Assembly (NCBI GenBank): GCA_025331565.1
Contig: JAFREQ010000042.1
Span: forward strand, 4,122,501-4,186,500
Reading direction: 5' to 3'
Source: Holacanthus passer
Taxonomy: Eukaryota > Chordata > Actinopteri > Pomacanthidae
DNA: 64,000 bases
Under the pieces are notes generated by a model that saw only the letters and a list, made by a program, of their open reading frames with translations, had not been told where the DNA came from and ran no database searches. Position 1 is the stretch's first letter. Each line of letters opens with the position of its first letter. Of this stretch, positions 10,561 through 22,000 are shown one piece after another. A program made the translations under genes and the position numbers.

Positions 10561-13500
10561 CAAAGAATCTCTATTCTGGTCTGGTGCACTAACAGCAGGA
10601 GGAATTAAGCTGGAAGCAGTAGAAATCCCAAATGCACACCCCACTAACACACATGCAAATGCTCCACACACACATCAAAGCTTTGAGGCCTCAACATTTT
10701 CAAGTGTGTGTTTCTTGTGTGTAGTAGATACATCGTGTTTGTTGCTGCACATGTACCCACCTTTATCACATCCTTGGTCGTCTGACACAGCGAGAAGAAA
10801 CAGAGTGTAGAACATTAGTAAAGGACAGATCATTCTGGTGACAGATAAGAGAATGGAATTTGGGAATTTATGAAATGAGGATTTTTTTTTGGTCAAATGA
10901 CGTCACAGACGAGACAAGGATGAGTGGGAGGAGGGGTCCACATTTAGAGAGCCCCTGCTGGGATTTAGGGGAATTAATCAGAGAGCTGGAGGAGCGTGGA
11001 GGGAGGCCGAGACAGAAGAGTCCCCGCCGGCCTGCAGCTGCGTGGCGGAGCAGGGCCGGCTGCCATGTTGCTAAGCTCTTGTTGTCTCCCCGTGGCTCAG
11101 GCCTAATCGGATCGCATGCAGCTTACGCGCCACGAAGAGCCACCGCTCACATTACCCGCTCACCTGGCCGGTTACGTGCCGCCTTTACGGCATCAAGTGA
11201 GAAAGTGAGAGGTGAAGTGTGTTACTGGGGCTTTGTTTCTCAGCGGGCGCAGCTTGTAACGCTGTCTGGATGCGCTTAAGCCGAACCGCTCGCTGTCCAG
11301 ATGGACCAAACATGAAAGAGATTAATTCATATCTGTGATCCCTCCCTCCGTCTCTGTGCCCCTCCATCTCTCCCTCATCCCTTTTAAAAACATGTCTGCA
11401 TAGCAGCACGGAGAGGACGGACACTGAATGCTAATGCCTCTGAGAACGCCAATTACCGGCAAAAAAAAGGTCGATAAATGTCAATGAAAACACGGCTGCA
11501 TTTATCCAGCGGAGACGTTATTGTCTGATAATGACAGTGACTGAGCACATTAGTGGAGAGAGGAGAGCTGATGGTGAGAGATGCTGCAGGTAGTAAACTG
11601 TAATTATGAAATGATGCAGAAAGATGCGGTGGAATCCTGGGAAGCAGAAACTTACAGACAGGCTTTTTAGGGGATTTTGGATTCGGGAGCGTGCCCATTT
11701 TCATCCTGTAGGCCAGTCGCCTGGAGGACAGTGCCGCAGGACAGAGAGCCAGAGAGGACGGAGGCAGGAAGAGAATCAAGGGTGAGGAGGAGTCAGAGAG
11801 GTGGAAGATTTAAACATGAAAGAGAGGAACAGGCAACATTTATGAACAGATTATGAGACACAGAAAAGGCCCCCGACTCCCTCCCATATAAGACTGAGAT
11901 GCCCAAACTGAAGGAGACGCAAAACAACTGTAAACAACGTGTTGTCTATGTGGTCACTTTGTCTTTTTGTGCTCGGTTTGTGTCCCTTTACAGTATTGTC
12001 TCAGTGTGTTCATTCTTTGTCTCTTTGGTCATTTGTGTCTTTGTGGTTGTTTTGCATGTCTTCAGTCATTTGAGCAACTTTCCAGAAAGAAACATCAGCA
12101 GTCCCTTCAAACAGAGAGTCTGTGCCCTGTGGTCTCCTTCACTAATCCATCAATGGGACGTCTGTCATGAAACAGACCAGAGCTCGTTCTACTTTTGCTC
12201 AGTCATGCTGATATTCATCATTGTTTTGGCTCAAAGCTGTGCATCAGCAGAACTGTGTTATTTCACCCTAAACATTTATTTAACCTACAAAACACAGCAT
12301 TAAGGCTTTTCCCCTGACCTGTGTCTTTCTCTGTGTTTAAGCTGTGGTTATTAATCCAACAGACGCTGCAGTGTTTGGCAGGGATCTCCCGGCCCGCTGA
12401 GATCATCTTACTGACGGATTATGACACTAACAGTATCAGCATGCGCCTATTCAAGGCTGTGTTTTGATTTATTTTTTTCCACGCTGCTTTGATGCTCCAT
12501 CTAATCATAGTTGACCTCTCAAAGTGGAACACATGAATGCAGATTTAGCAGATTACAAACGGCTGGATAAAATAAATATCAGCGGCGAGTGGGTGAACTG
12601 ATTAGTCTCCACCACAGGTTGTTCATTTGGAGTAAACAGATTCGTGACGCCTCCTCCTGATCTCACCTCTCCTGGAACTGTTTGGACGGGATGAGTCCGG
12701 CCCGCAGGTTGCTGTCTCCCACGCGTTTGGCCTGCCACCACGTGGGGTCGTCCTGGGTCACGACCTGCAGGATGTCTCCCCGCTTGAAGGGAAGTCCGGC
12801 TTCTTGGCAAGGTGTCGCTTTGTCCTCCAGCGGGATGTAGTCAAACAAGGCTCTCATGTAGACCTGGAATGATTTTAGACCAAATTTATTGCTGAAAATA
12901 AACATAGACAGATTTAAAATTTTAATCGACGACTTACATCCTTAAAGAAATAAATAATCTGCCTTTTCACTGAGCATGCTCAGCAGCTCGTGCTCCAGCT
13001 CACCTTGCTCTCCTTCAGGCGGTCCTCTTCTTTAATGGCAGGGATTATCTTTAGAGTGATGGAGCCCTGGGACTGAGACTAGATCACAAATAGACAGAGG
13101 AAGTAGGAGAGAGAAGACTGTGAATCAAATTAAAGACAAACACCAAATATACTCACATGGCAGCCTGAGGTGGATTCAAGGTGGATTTTATTTTTATCGG
13201 ACCATCAGTGCAACCTGTCTCTCACTTGAGTTTATAGTTTACCCACCACTTTATTCAACACTGCTTCTGTTTGGGAGTAAATACATGAAACCCTGCATAT
13301 AAACAAGAACATGGGCTGAGTGTTTCAATCAAGATTAAAAATAACATTAAATATTCTGCACACATGCAATTAAATAAATAGATTTAGTTGGTGCATGTGA
13401 GTTTACTTTTTTAGAGATTTTAATTGGGTGCAAACTCTCGAATGATTTTCTGGATGTGTCATTGATTGGTCATATATTTGTGCTTGGTTGCCTTATGATG

Positions 13501-16500
13501 ATTTGAGTTTAATGCTCACACTTTATATTGACCACAACAGCACATCTCAAATGTAAAGGTATTTAGGGAAACAACAGGCTGTTGACTTCCAGCCTCGCTG
13601 AGAGCATCAGTAGACTCTTTATAGGTGTTAATGGTGATGGCATTAAATACACAAGAACTCTCTTTTGAGCAGCTAATTTAGATTCAGAAGATCCTGATTT
13701 GAATTTCTTTGATGCAGTTTTGATTTGATTCAGTTCCACATATAATTACCAATATTATACATACATGAATATGATATGAAAGAGCTTCTCAGAATCTGTC
13801 CTGCTGACTTTCATTTCCATTTATTCCACAACGATTTCTTTTGATTTTAAATAGACTAAACTGTAAAAACATTTCACTGTTAAATATTGTAGGACAAAGA
13901 AGTCAGTAAGGAAAATATGATTTATGAATTTATAACCGTCTACATCTTTAGCACAGATGGTAATATTGACCTGAAAACTGTGATTCATCAGTAAATAAAT
14001 TCTGAGTCAGTCTAACTTTTTGTTGATAGAGTTCTTCTATATTGCAGGTCTATAGCAGAATTTCTTTCCACACTGAAAATAAAGCAGAGCTGTGCGTCTC
14101 ACCAGCAGCTGACTGATCTCATCAGGCCTCTTGTGGATCACTGAGACTCCGTTGACCTCCCTGAGTTCATCTCCTACGTGGACCAAACCTGTGAGGAGGA
14201 GGAGGAGGACAGACGGTATGAACACCGAGTGCATCGAGGACAATCAAAGAGTCGTCGCTGAGCTTCGAGGTTTGTCAGAGCATCAGTATCGTTGTCAGAT
14301 CCACAGATAGGATCCGCCTCTGTCCTCAGCTGTGATCCATTTAGCTGCAGCCACAACCATGAAATCAAAGGCTGAGAGAAAGTCAGATCAATACGCTTCT
14401 CCCTCAGGACAGAGCAGCATGTAGCAGACACACTGGTGTGCAATCATACATGTATAATGTCTGCATTTAGTGGACATACGAAGACACCTGACGGTAAATC
14501 TGAAATCTCTCCACACTGACGAGAGCTTTTTCCATCACTTGACGCAGCATGAAAACAGAGGAAGACATAAATGATTAATGGATATGAACGGTTTACTTTC
14601 ACACACACACACACACACACACTCTCTCCTGCATGTGGCTGACATTTCCATGGTAATGCCCATGAAAGGATCTTTGCTGAGCTTCTATCGTGTGTGATTG
14701 ATTCTCTGGGGACCATCTCTCTCATTTACCTCCTCCTGCTGCTGCACCTCTCTCTCACTCCAGCTTTGATCTCACCGTCAGCTTTTCATCGGTTATCCCA
14801 TACATATATGCATTTTTTTTGTGAAACAGTTTCACTTTGACTCTGTGGCTGCTGAAGGCCAGGAGCCTCCTGGGGCGTCAGGGTAGCTCAGCTTCCTGCT
14901 ACATTACTGCAATGTCCTGGCTGTCGTCCATGCAGGGAACTTTTTTTGCACATCATCCTCGAGTCTTTCCTGTTTCTTTAACTGCATGTCCCAAAAAGTT
15001 ATCTTTAACTTGAGCAGCTCCAGTTTAGGTTGGTGATTTGCACATGTTGATGCTTCAAAGGGCTCACTTTTCTGCTTCACCTCATCAAAGGTGCATGTCC
15101 ATAAATAAAGTGAGCAGAGTCGTAGCTACGAGTAAAGACGCCAAAATCATGTTCTCTAATATTTCTAGGATTTCTGGGGGTTTTAACAAACTGAGAATGA
15201 GTTACAAATTATACACGGTGGGGGTTTTCTTACATATTCATTATAACTGACATATTTAAATGACTGATTTTAGGACAAAAAAAGTTAAATAAAGTGATAT
15301 TTTGGTTGATTTTGACTTAAAGTGAAAACATACACTTTTCTCCATCATTACTTTGATGTGGTAATTTATGTTTGCTCCTGTTCAGTATCTCATCTGCTCT
15401 GAAATGATCAAATGCCATCTGATTGTTTAACCATGACATTTATCATTTTCATACTTGAAAAATGTCTCCACAAATACTTTAAGATAAACTCTTGTAACAC
15501 ATTTTATCAGAGATGATTTTTATTTCAACTGTGTTTCAATCCAGCACCAACCTTCCTGTACTAATAGTGGAGATGGATGTCTTGTAGCTAGATACAATTC
15601 ACATTAACATAAGAATAACAGTTCTAGTTTATATAAAACATTCAACATGATGGAGCAAGAATTTGGATTCTCGACCTCCATATTTCTAAAACATGTCTAC
15701 AGCCTGAAAGTGAGCAGCTCAAGCAAAGACTGATTTTCTCTGCTCAGACTTTTATTTGAATAATTTTCGGATTTAAAATGATGCATGTGTTTCATTAAAA
15801 AGTCCAAAAAAATAAACACAATTATGTTTTTCCCTCATTTCCTACTCTGATAATTATTACGTGACCTTTCAGATTCATTTCACTCCCTCGTCTCTGTGTT
15901 CCAGCCCTCAGGTTGAGAACTGCAGCCAGAATGACAAAAAGAGAAGAAGGGTGATTTACCACTTCGGTCGGCTGCTCCTCCTCTCATGATCCGAGCCACG
16001 ATCACCGCCCCGGTGGCGTCGTCCCGCCTGATGGTGGCGCCCTGGAGCACAGACAGAAGAACATGATTAACAGAAAAGAGCAGAGGTCTCCTGCGGCCTC
16101 TCGTGTTCTCGTCTCCGCTCTCATCCATCACAACACACCAGAGGCTCCTTGTTCTTCACCAGCCTGACAATCTTCACCGACTCTTCCTCCAGCTCGTCCT
16201 CCAGGTCGTCGGGCAGCGGCGGCAGCACGGGGTCAAAGTTCTTCTGAGCCACGGTGTCGTGCACCGAGAGAACGGCCTGATGGGACAGAAAGCAGACGTG
16301 CTGAGATTACAGTGCTGACGCTGAACTGCCGGGTGAACAGAGCCTGACGTCTGCCTGGATCTGTGAGGTGAAGTCACAGTCTGATGTCAGGGCGAATAAA
16401 ATGTCTGACAGGAAATGAGTGAATGTCCACCAGTCACATCTGTGTGTTTACCTTCAGGTGTGGAGACGTCAGCAGGTGCAGCAGCTCCTTCTCCTCGGTG

Positions 16501-19022
16501 CTCATCGGTCCGCTCTGCAGCTCCTCCGCCACCTGATCACAACACACACATGAAGCTGCTGCGAACCTGCGAATACCAGTAATGCTGGCTGTGCTTTACT
16601 GGAGAATAAAGGCAGACGGATTCAGAGGAGGATAAGTAGCGAGCAGCTCGGGTCAGCAGTTTCCCCCACTGATGACTGGCGAGAGCAGCAGGATATGGAG
16701 TTTCATTAGATGAGCATCAGGATGATTCAGCACTTTGAGAACATTAAAATTCACTTTTGATACCTGCGTTGCTTCTCTGCGGGAGCTAACTCATTGTGAC
16801 TGACTGCTGTGCCCAAGTGGAAAAGTAATTTAGGGTGTGTGTGTGTGGGAGGATGGTGTATGTGTATGTGATGAACTTACATCCTCTGCCAGGGACGAGG
16901 CGCTGTGGAGGACGGGCGTTGGACTCTGTCTCTCGTACTGTCTCAGCTTCTCGTGAATCTGTAACACATTTAGTTTATTAGAGCAGAGTTTCATAAAGGA
17001 AGGCAACGTTCGGAAGAAGCTGAAGGTCAAAAGGTGCCTGCAGGAGTTTTCTTGTAAATAAAAAAAAATTCTATTCAGCCACCAAGACGCATCGTGTGGA
17101 TTCTCAAGGTCTAACAAAGAAATGCATTTCCCCACTGAAAACATCTGCAGAGCCAGTATTTGAAAAATATTTCAATCCTGCATTGTTTACTTGCAGCACT
17201 CTTTTCTCTGCTGCCTTTGTTGGAGCATTTCTACTTTTCGTACATCGCCTGTGTGCATGTGAGGCCTTGTGCACGAGGTGAACCACTACTAGAGGTCAAA
17301 GACTTCACAGATCTGAATTTATACTGTAGACATGCTTAAAAACAACTATATTTATGCACAGAAAAAAACGTACTCAGGGTGCAGGATGCCTTCAGTAAAA
17401 CTGAACAATCCTTGACATTTGTTCTTGCTGGTTTGGAAATTCTCACTGAATAATACAGTGTGCAGATAGTTATTGGCCACATCTAAACTTTTCCTCTTTA
17501 TTCAAATAAGAGCTATAGTTCATGCAGTTCATGAGAAAATAGGGAAAAAGACATCAAATCTAAACAATCCTTTCCAAAATAGCAAACTCAGCACAGACAT
17601 GATGAGCTGCACCAGAAACTACATGTTTGTTCTTTGGGCTAATACCAATACTAATGAAATCTTCTGTTTTTGAGTTGTCCTACCAATTAACAAAAGGGCA
17701 ATGTGGCAGTTTTCCCTGCCACTGGTAACACATCACATCAACACTCATTTCACACACCACCTGTTAGCCAGGTAGCATGTTGCTAACAGTTTGGTGGGTG
17801 CACACACTGACCTACATTTAACACCTTAGTTTCCTGTGCTGTTGTTTTCCCCATAAAATTTACAAAAACACACACAAAGGATTATTGTTTGAGTTATTTT
17901 TTTATTATTTAAATGTGGAAGATTATGAGTTTGTATCTAATTATGTTCTTTTCTTACCACAGTACTTCCTGGTTCTGGGCAGTGAGAAAGGACCTGAGCA
18001 TAGTTTCAGGCTGTCTTTAATAGTGCCTGAGTATAAAGTAGGGAACATGCTCAGTCCATCTTACTGCACCTACTAATTGCTGGGAGTGTTAAAAGGGGCC
18101 TTATAGGAATGCTTTGACTTATTTAATGTGTGGTGTGATTTAAAATGGTTCCTGAGATGGAAGATGATTTGTGTGTTTGAATTAATTATGTAATTGTTTT
18201 CAGTTAAAGATGGTATGGTCCAGTGGGAGGGGCCTAGCCTTTAAATAGAGGGGATCTACACCACCCTCATTTTCAGTCTTAGAAAGGGCAATAAACTTCT
18301 TTTTTTTTTTTTTTAATCTGTCTTCTACCTTCTCTAGATTTTGGAGATCAAATCACACCTTTTTTCAGTCAGCTTTTCGCCAGACTACCCTCATTCAAGG
18401 TCAGAATGTGACAGGCAAATAAACAAAGAGGACATAAATGTCCCTCCTTGGCAGAGGTAATCAAATAATGGAGACTTATTTTCGATGCAAAGTGGCCTGC
18501 ACATGACATCAACATATTATAATTATATTTGTATAATTATGAATATAGAGGCCAAACTATGAAAGTCGCTCTTCTGGATTATCCCACAGTTGCACACTCT
18601 CACATGAGTAGGTGATCTTCAAAAAATTTCCATTGCTCATCTCTTCGCATGCCCAAGACGACTGTGTTTACAATTTCACATGCATATTATGCAATTTCAT
18701 GCATAAATTTAATGGTAAATAGCTGCACATCATCTACATGTGGATCAGTAGTAACCTCACCTTCATGAGGTATCCCAGGCTCCTCTCACTGAAGACGTCT
18801 TTGAGGAAGACCATGTCCTCTTTGTGATTGGCATCGGGGCGCAGCTGAGAGGTCAGCAGGGCCAGCGTCTCGTGCAGCCCTACGGAGGAGAGGAACGAGA
18901 AAGAGCTCGTCCAGATTAACATTAACAGATGGAGCGCAGCGAGCTTCAAACAGCCTGGACGGTATGTGTCGAGCATCTGTGCCAAAACTCGTCTCACCCG
19001 CTCCTGCTGTGAGGACCGGCAT
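5454..19022 (-). CDS. mpp3: MAGUK p55 scaffold protein 3 (MPP3), complete 18-exon CDS
   Basis: Scaffold at cell junctions and synapse-like membranes that links cell-polarity complexes to adhesion molecules; its kinase domain binds proteins and is not catalytic. Coding exons, 5' to 3': 19022-18998, 18879-18761, 16958-16881, 16532-16452, 16276-16139, 16041-15960, 14188-14103, 13078-13004, 12863-12667, 11720-11656, 10781-10761, 9873-9832, 7786-7631, 7137-7057, 6971-6878, 6796-6688, 6463-6335, 5633-5454. All junctions are GT-AG and in phase. They sum to 1758 nt, 585 aa, which as I recall is the human MPP3 length. The start at 19022 (MPVL) matches the mammalian N-terminus and has a strong GCCATG context; an in-frame ATG at 19034 would add MKEA, just after an in-frame stop. 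MPP7 was considered, but the SH3 and GK wording fits MPP3 better. Teleosts can carry two mpp3 copies and I cannot tell which this is. Confidence 0.93.
7200..7507 (+). repeat. AT-rich dispersed fish repeat, copy 3 (best-preserved)
   Basis: Lies in the mpp3 intron between exons 13 and 14. It runs from 'gcaatgactagataatgaattgattagttgatta', through 'tcatttttcaagcaaaaatg' and 'gactctgggaaatagtgatgagcattttcc', to 'tgatgttagttgcaccc'. The ends are imperfect inverted repeats (TGCAATGACTA / TTAGTTGCA). Family name not assigned. Confidence 0.65.
8628..8790 (+). other. G-rich tract with quadruplex potential, then purine tract
   Basis: 8628-8667 contains at least four runs of four or more G separated by 1-3 nt (GGGGGGGCAGGGGCGGGGAGGGGGG and a further G7). 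8718-8790 continues with GGA/GA repeats. It lies in the mpp3 intron between exons 12 and 13, with the G-rich strand as the template strand for mpp3. Intramolecular structures are plausible; function unknown. Confidence 0.6.
10529..10556. repeat. (CA)n microsatellite in mpp3 intron
   Basis: Uninterrupted AC dinucleotide tract between coding exons 11 and 12. Confidence 0.95.
10898..10905. promoter_or_regulatory. Perfect CRE palindrome TGACGTCA (mpp3 intron)
   Basis: Exact palindrome, about 120 nt upstream (in mpp3 orientation) of the 21-nt microexon and next to a CG-containing stretch at 11000-11280. Confidence 0.3.
12667..12863 (-). other. mpp3: mpp3 SH3 domain exon (coding exon 9)
   Basis: A 197-nt exon encoding 65 residues with ALFDY at the start of the fold, an insertion typical of MAGUKs (LEDKATPCQEAGLPF), KRGDILQVV, the DDPTWWQAKR segment and the end RAGLIPSKQFQE. 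The long RT-loop insertion is the MAGUK type, which packs against the guanylate kinase domain and does not simply bind PxxP ligands. Confidence 0.93.
13004..16276 (-). other. mpp3: mpp3 PDZ domain (coding exons 5-8)
   Basis: Residues about 137-217, read across exons 5 (end), 6, 7 and 8. The carboxylate-binding loop is EPLGATI. The core continues with VARIMRGGAADRSG, HVGDELREVNG and SITLKIIPA, the canonical class of MPP-family PDZ domains that bind C-terminal tails of adhesion proteins. Introns fall within the domain at phase 0 and phase 1 positions. Intron 7 to 6 (14189-15959) is AT-rich and has a (CA)n tract at 14601-14622 but no exon-like segment that I can see. Confidence 0.9.
14601..14622. 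repeat. (CA)n microsatellite in mpp3 intron
   Basis: Uninterrupted AC tract. Confidence 0.93.
16139..18879 (-). other. mpp3: mpp3 tandem L27 domains (coding exons 2-5)
   Basis: Residues about 9-147. Exons 2 and 3 (LHETLALLTSQL, then IHEKLRQYERQSP) form the first L27 helix bundle. Exon 4 (VAEELQS...LLTSPHLK) and the start of exon 5 (AVLSVHDTVAQKNFDP) form the second. L27 domains pair with L27 domains of partners such as DLG1 and LIN7. Exon 5 ends in the acidic linker LEDELEEES and the first PDZ strand (KIVRLVKNKEPL). The intron between exons 2 and 3 (16959-18760) carries the solo LTR described separately. Confidence 0.88.
17702..18413 (+). mobile_element. Solo LTR (712 bp) with 5-bp target-site duplication
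   Basis: Begins TGTGGCAG and ends GTGACA, the TG...CA ends of an LTR. It is flanked by the identical 5-mer GGCAA at 17697-17701 and 18414-18418, the integrase signature of an LTR retroelement. Internally, a TATA-like TTTAAATA at 18240-18247 is followed 43 nt later by a polyadenylation signal AATAAA at 18290-18295 and a T15 run, so U3-R-U5 order reads on the plus strand, antisense to mpp3. No internal gag/pol/env sequence remains nearby, consistent with LTR-LTR recombination. Gypsy/ERV class cannot be decided from the LTR alone. Confidence 0.8.
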
Positions 19023-19064
19023 GGCTTCTTTCATGGGTCAGTGAGGTGAGGGAGGGGGGGAAAC
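18998..19064 (-). other. mpp3: mpp3 first-coding-exon with upstream acceptor
   Basis: Minus-strand sequence shows a polypyrimidine tract (the GA run on the plus strand at 19077-19092) followed by an AG acceptor just upstream of 19064, then about 40 nt of leader and the two possible ATGs. The start-codon exon is therefore internal and at least one non-coding exon must lie farther upstream (higher coordinates). An in-frame TGA two codons before the first ATG rules out an N-terminal extension through this exon. Confidence 0.6.
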
Positions 19065-19076
19065 CTGGGAGGAGGA

Positions 19077-19092
19077 GAGAGAGAGAGAGAGA
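19077..19092. repeat. Short (GA)n tract
   Basis: On the minus strand this is the CT-rich polypyrimidine tract ahead of the acceptor at 19064. Confidence 0.85.
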
Positions 19093-19099
19093 GGTTATC

Positions 19100-22000
19100 A
19101 TCTCCATGCAGAAGCTGCTTTCAGTGTCTGAGAGATTCTCTCTCCGCTTCTTACAAATAGCAAGAAGAGAGAAGGGTAATGGTTTCTGTGTTTGTGTGAG
19201 TGTGTGCGACTGATGTAAAAGCGTCTGGAGACCCATGTCCCCTGATTATAGCGGTAAATCATCTCCTTGTAGGCTTCCTGCTATAAGTCCAGGCTGCATT
19301 TCCCATTTTGCAGCACAATTACCTCATCTGTGAATGTGGAGGTGTGCGTGCCTACGTCCGCTTGTGTTATAGAGTCGTACAAGTAAGATAAACAGTCCGT
19401 GCTGCTGCTATTCATCACCACACCCTGTTAAAAGCTTTGTGCTGGTGTGGAGGAGAGCAGGAGGCGAGTGGGATAAACTGGCACAAACCTGGAGGAAATA
19501 ACTCAAACACATGCATATAGAGCTGGAAGTGATGGAACTGACGGCTCATTAATCTCACATGCACCTATAATACACAGTGTCCGCTCTGTCCAATCAAAGT
19601 ACATGCAAGACATTCACTTCCTCTCTCTGCTGAAGGGGATAATAAAAGAGATGAGTTTATATTATGTAGGAAGGTTACAAACATCCAGTGTTAAAGTGTT
19701 TCAGTTTTGTATTTAATTCAAAAAGAAAACACCATACATTTCCAGAGTCAGTCCAGTTTTTCCTTGTTTCAGGAATTTTCTACAACTGTCAGTATTTTGG
19801 AACATAACAGGACGAAGTAGATCAGTGAACCTGTATCAAGAATAAGAGTCACGTTAGCAGCTCTGTGAGGCTGAACTTTGAGCAACATGCTATACGTTCC
19901 TGATGTTTCCTATGTACTAAACACAAAGTACAACTGAGGCTGATGGGAACTGGTTTTGCAGGTATTTGGTCATAAAGCAAAGATCTGGACAAATTGAAAG
20001 TCAGCAGGATTCATCCTTTAGGGACCATGAATATCTGTACAAAACTGAAAGGCAATCCATCTAATAGTCAACACAAATCATTATTGATGATAAATTAAAC
20101 CATTTGATTTGTACTGAAATGGATTTAAATGCTCTTAAAAATATTCTAACATAAAATTTCTACACATCTATATTCATATACTGGCAGATCTACGAGTGAC
20201 TCAAAGATACAGTCGGCTGGAGGTTTGTCCAGACTGCTGGATTATCGCAGCCCCGACTGATCAATATCTCCGTCACACCACTCAATATTGTCCATACTTC
20301 GTCCCACTGGAAGCACGAGTCGATAACACCAACCACAGGCTCCATATCACAATATGGCGCGATGACGAACAGCAGAGAATCATCACAAAGGCAAAACACA
20401 GCTGCCATAAAGAGGATTAACGTTTTCATATAGATTATATTAAATGATATCATTAATGTCAGAAGAGTTCGGCTTTACAATAACGTTCAGGACATTTTGG
20501 TTGTGTTTGATGAATGAGCTTGTTAAAGATCATTTCTCAAAGATTAGACATCTAGACGACACGTCACATAATCGAGCACCATCGGCGTATTTACTCTGGT
20601 GAAATATTGACAGAAATTGAAGTGAGACTGTTTAGAAAAGAGGCTGATGAACCGTTGCTTAACCTGTCTGGCAGCTGAGTGCTCGTCTGCTTTGTGAGTG
20701 TAAAAGAAACATAAGCTTTTAAAGGGATGTGTTCAGCACCACCACCTCGTGGAGGGCTGCCATGATGAGGCATCTTTTTGTGCCGTTACCTTGGACGGAG
20801 TAGAGTTTATATCAATATTAGTCGTGCATGTGTTTAGTAATTCGATCTTGAAACATCTACTGGTTGTGACGGAAAGAGACGACCAATGAGTCCTTCAGAA
20901 ACAACGATTCAAGATAGCATCATGAAAATGTAATCTACAGGATTCATGTCGATTTTTGTCAGCACAACTTTCACACCTGCACCACATTTGTTTGAGTGAA
21001 TGAACATTTATGAACCTCGCTCGAGTCGTAAGAAAGCGTTCTGGGTGGATGGTGGACGTTCAATGTGCAGGACTGTGACATCAGAATCCACGGTTCACAT
21101 CCAGTCTGGTGAGATTTTGGCAACAAAAGGACTTTGGTCAAGATTGTTGGGATTTCAGTTAAATGTTAAAAAAAAAAATGAAATAGTCATGATGCATAAT
21201 CTAGCAGATGGAAATGAAGGTCAGGCTGAGCGTCACACAAAACATGGACAATTCATGTGACGCTGAACTGGCAGGTGAACTGTTTGAATGTGATTCAATG
21301 AGCTCTGGACTAATGTGCAGACTAGTGAAAGAGGTGTAAAGCAGTTTTTACTTGGTCTAAACGCAGGTTTACAGTCAGCTGAGGCAGATGGTCACCACAG
21401 GAACAAACGTGGAGAAAAGTGACAGAGTATCCAGTTCAGTGTGGAGTTAATGTGAAGCAGCCACGAGGGCAGATGATTTGTTCAGGTGGTGTAAAGGAGC
21501 AGGTGAGGAGAAGCAGGTCTGGGATTAGAAACAGAGACAAACTAAAGAGGAGTCAGAGGAAAAGAGCAGATAAAGACCGGCGGATGAACAGTCCATGAAG
21601 ACGAGAGGCAGGAAGGAGGCGTTCAAAAGTCGCAGCATTAAAATCTCATCTCAAATTAAAGTCCAACATCGACACGTCTTTCTGTCATACTGTCGTAAGA
21701 AACCAGTCATTAAGAAATATTTGATGATAAATTCTACGTTTTTAAACAGCTTGGTCAAAAGGCAACATCTTTTAACTGGGTCAAAATGGTTGGTTTTGAT
21801 GAATGAATACACATAAAATATAACCAAATCTATAAACTGATATAATCATCAAGACCCTCAGTAACAGTAGTGGCTTATTATACATTACAATCTATTCACA
21901 TCTCCGATATTCTGTATTGAACCATTGAACCATTGTGTGTTTTATCATGACACAAAATGGGATTTAGGTTAACCGTGACACCAGAACAGAAATATATTCT

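Larger units (their letters stand above)
9832..11720 (-). other. mpp3: mpp3 HOOK/linker region in three tiny exons (65, 21 and 42 nt)
   Basis: Exons 11720-11656, 10781-10761 and 9873-9832 encode the segment between SH3 and guanylate kinase (RRLAYRM... then YDQGCDK, then EDCDCEGYFNGQYI). The 21-nt microexon holds only six whole codons plus parts of two. It is supported by perfect phase agreement on both sides and by the mammalian order YDQ-CDKE-CDCEGYF. This region is a known splice hot-spot in MAGUKs, so the microexon could be regulated; that part is inference. Both flanking introns carry microsatellites, including (CA)n at 10529-10556. Confidence 0.85.
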
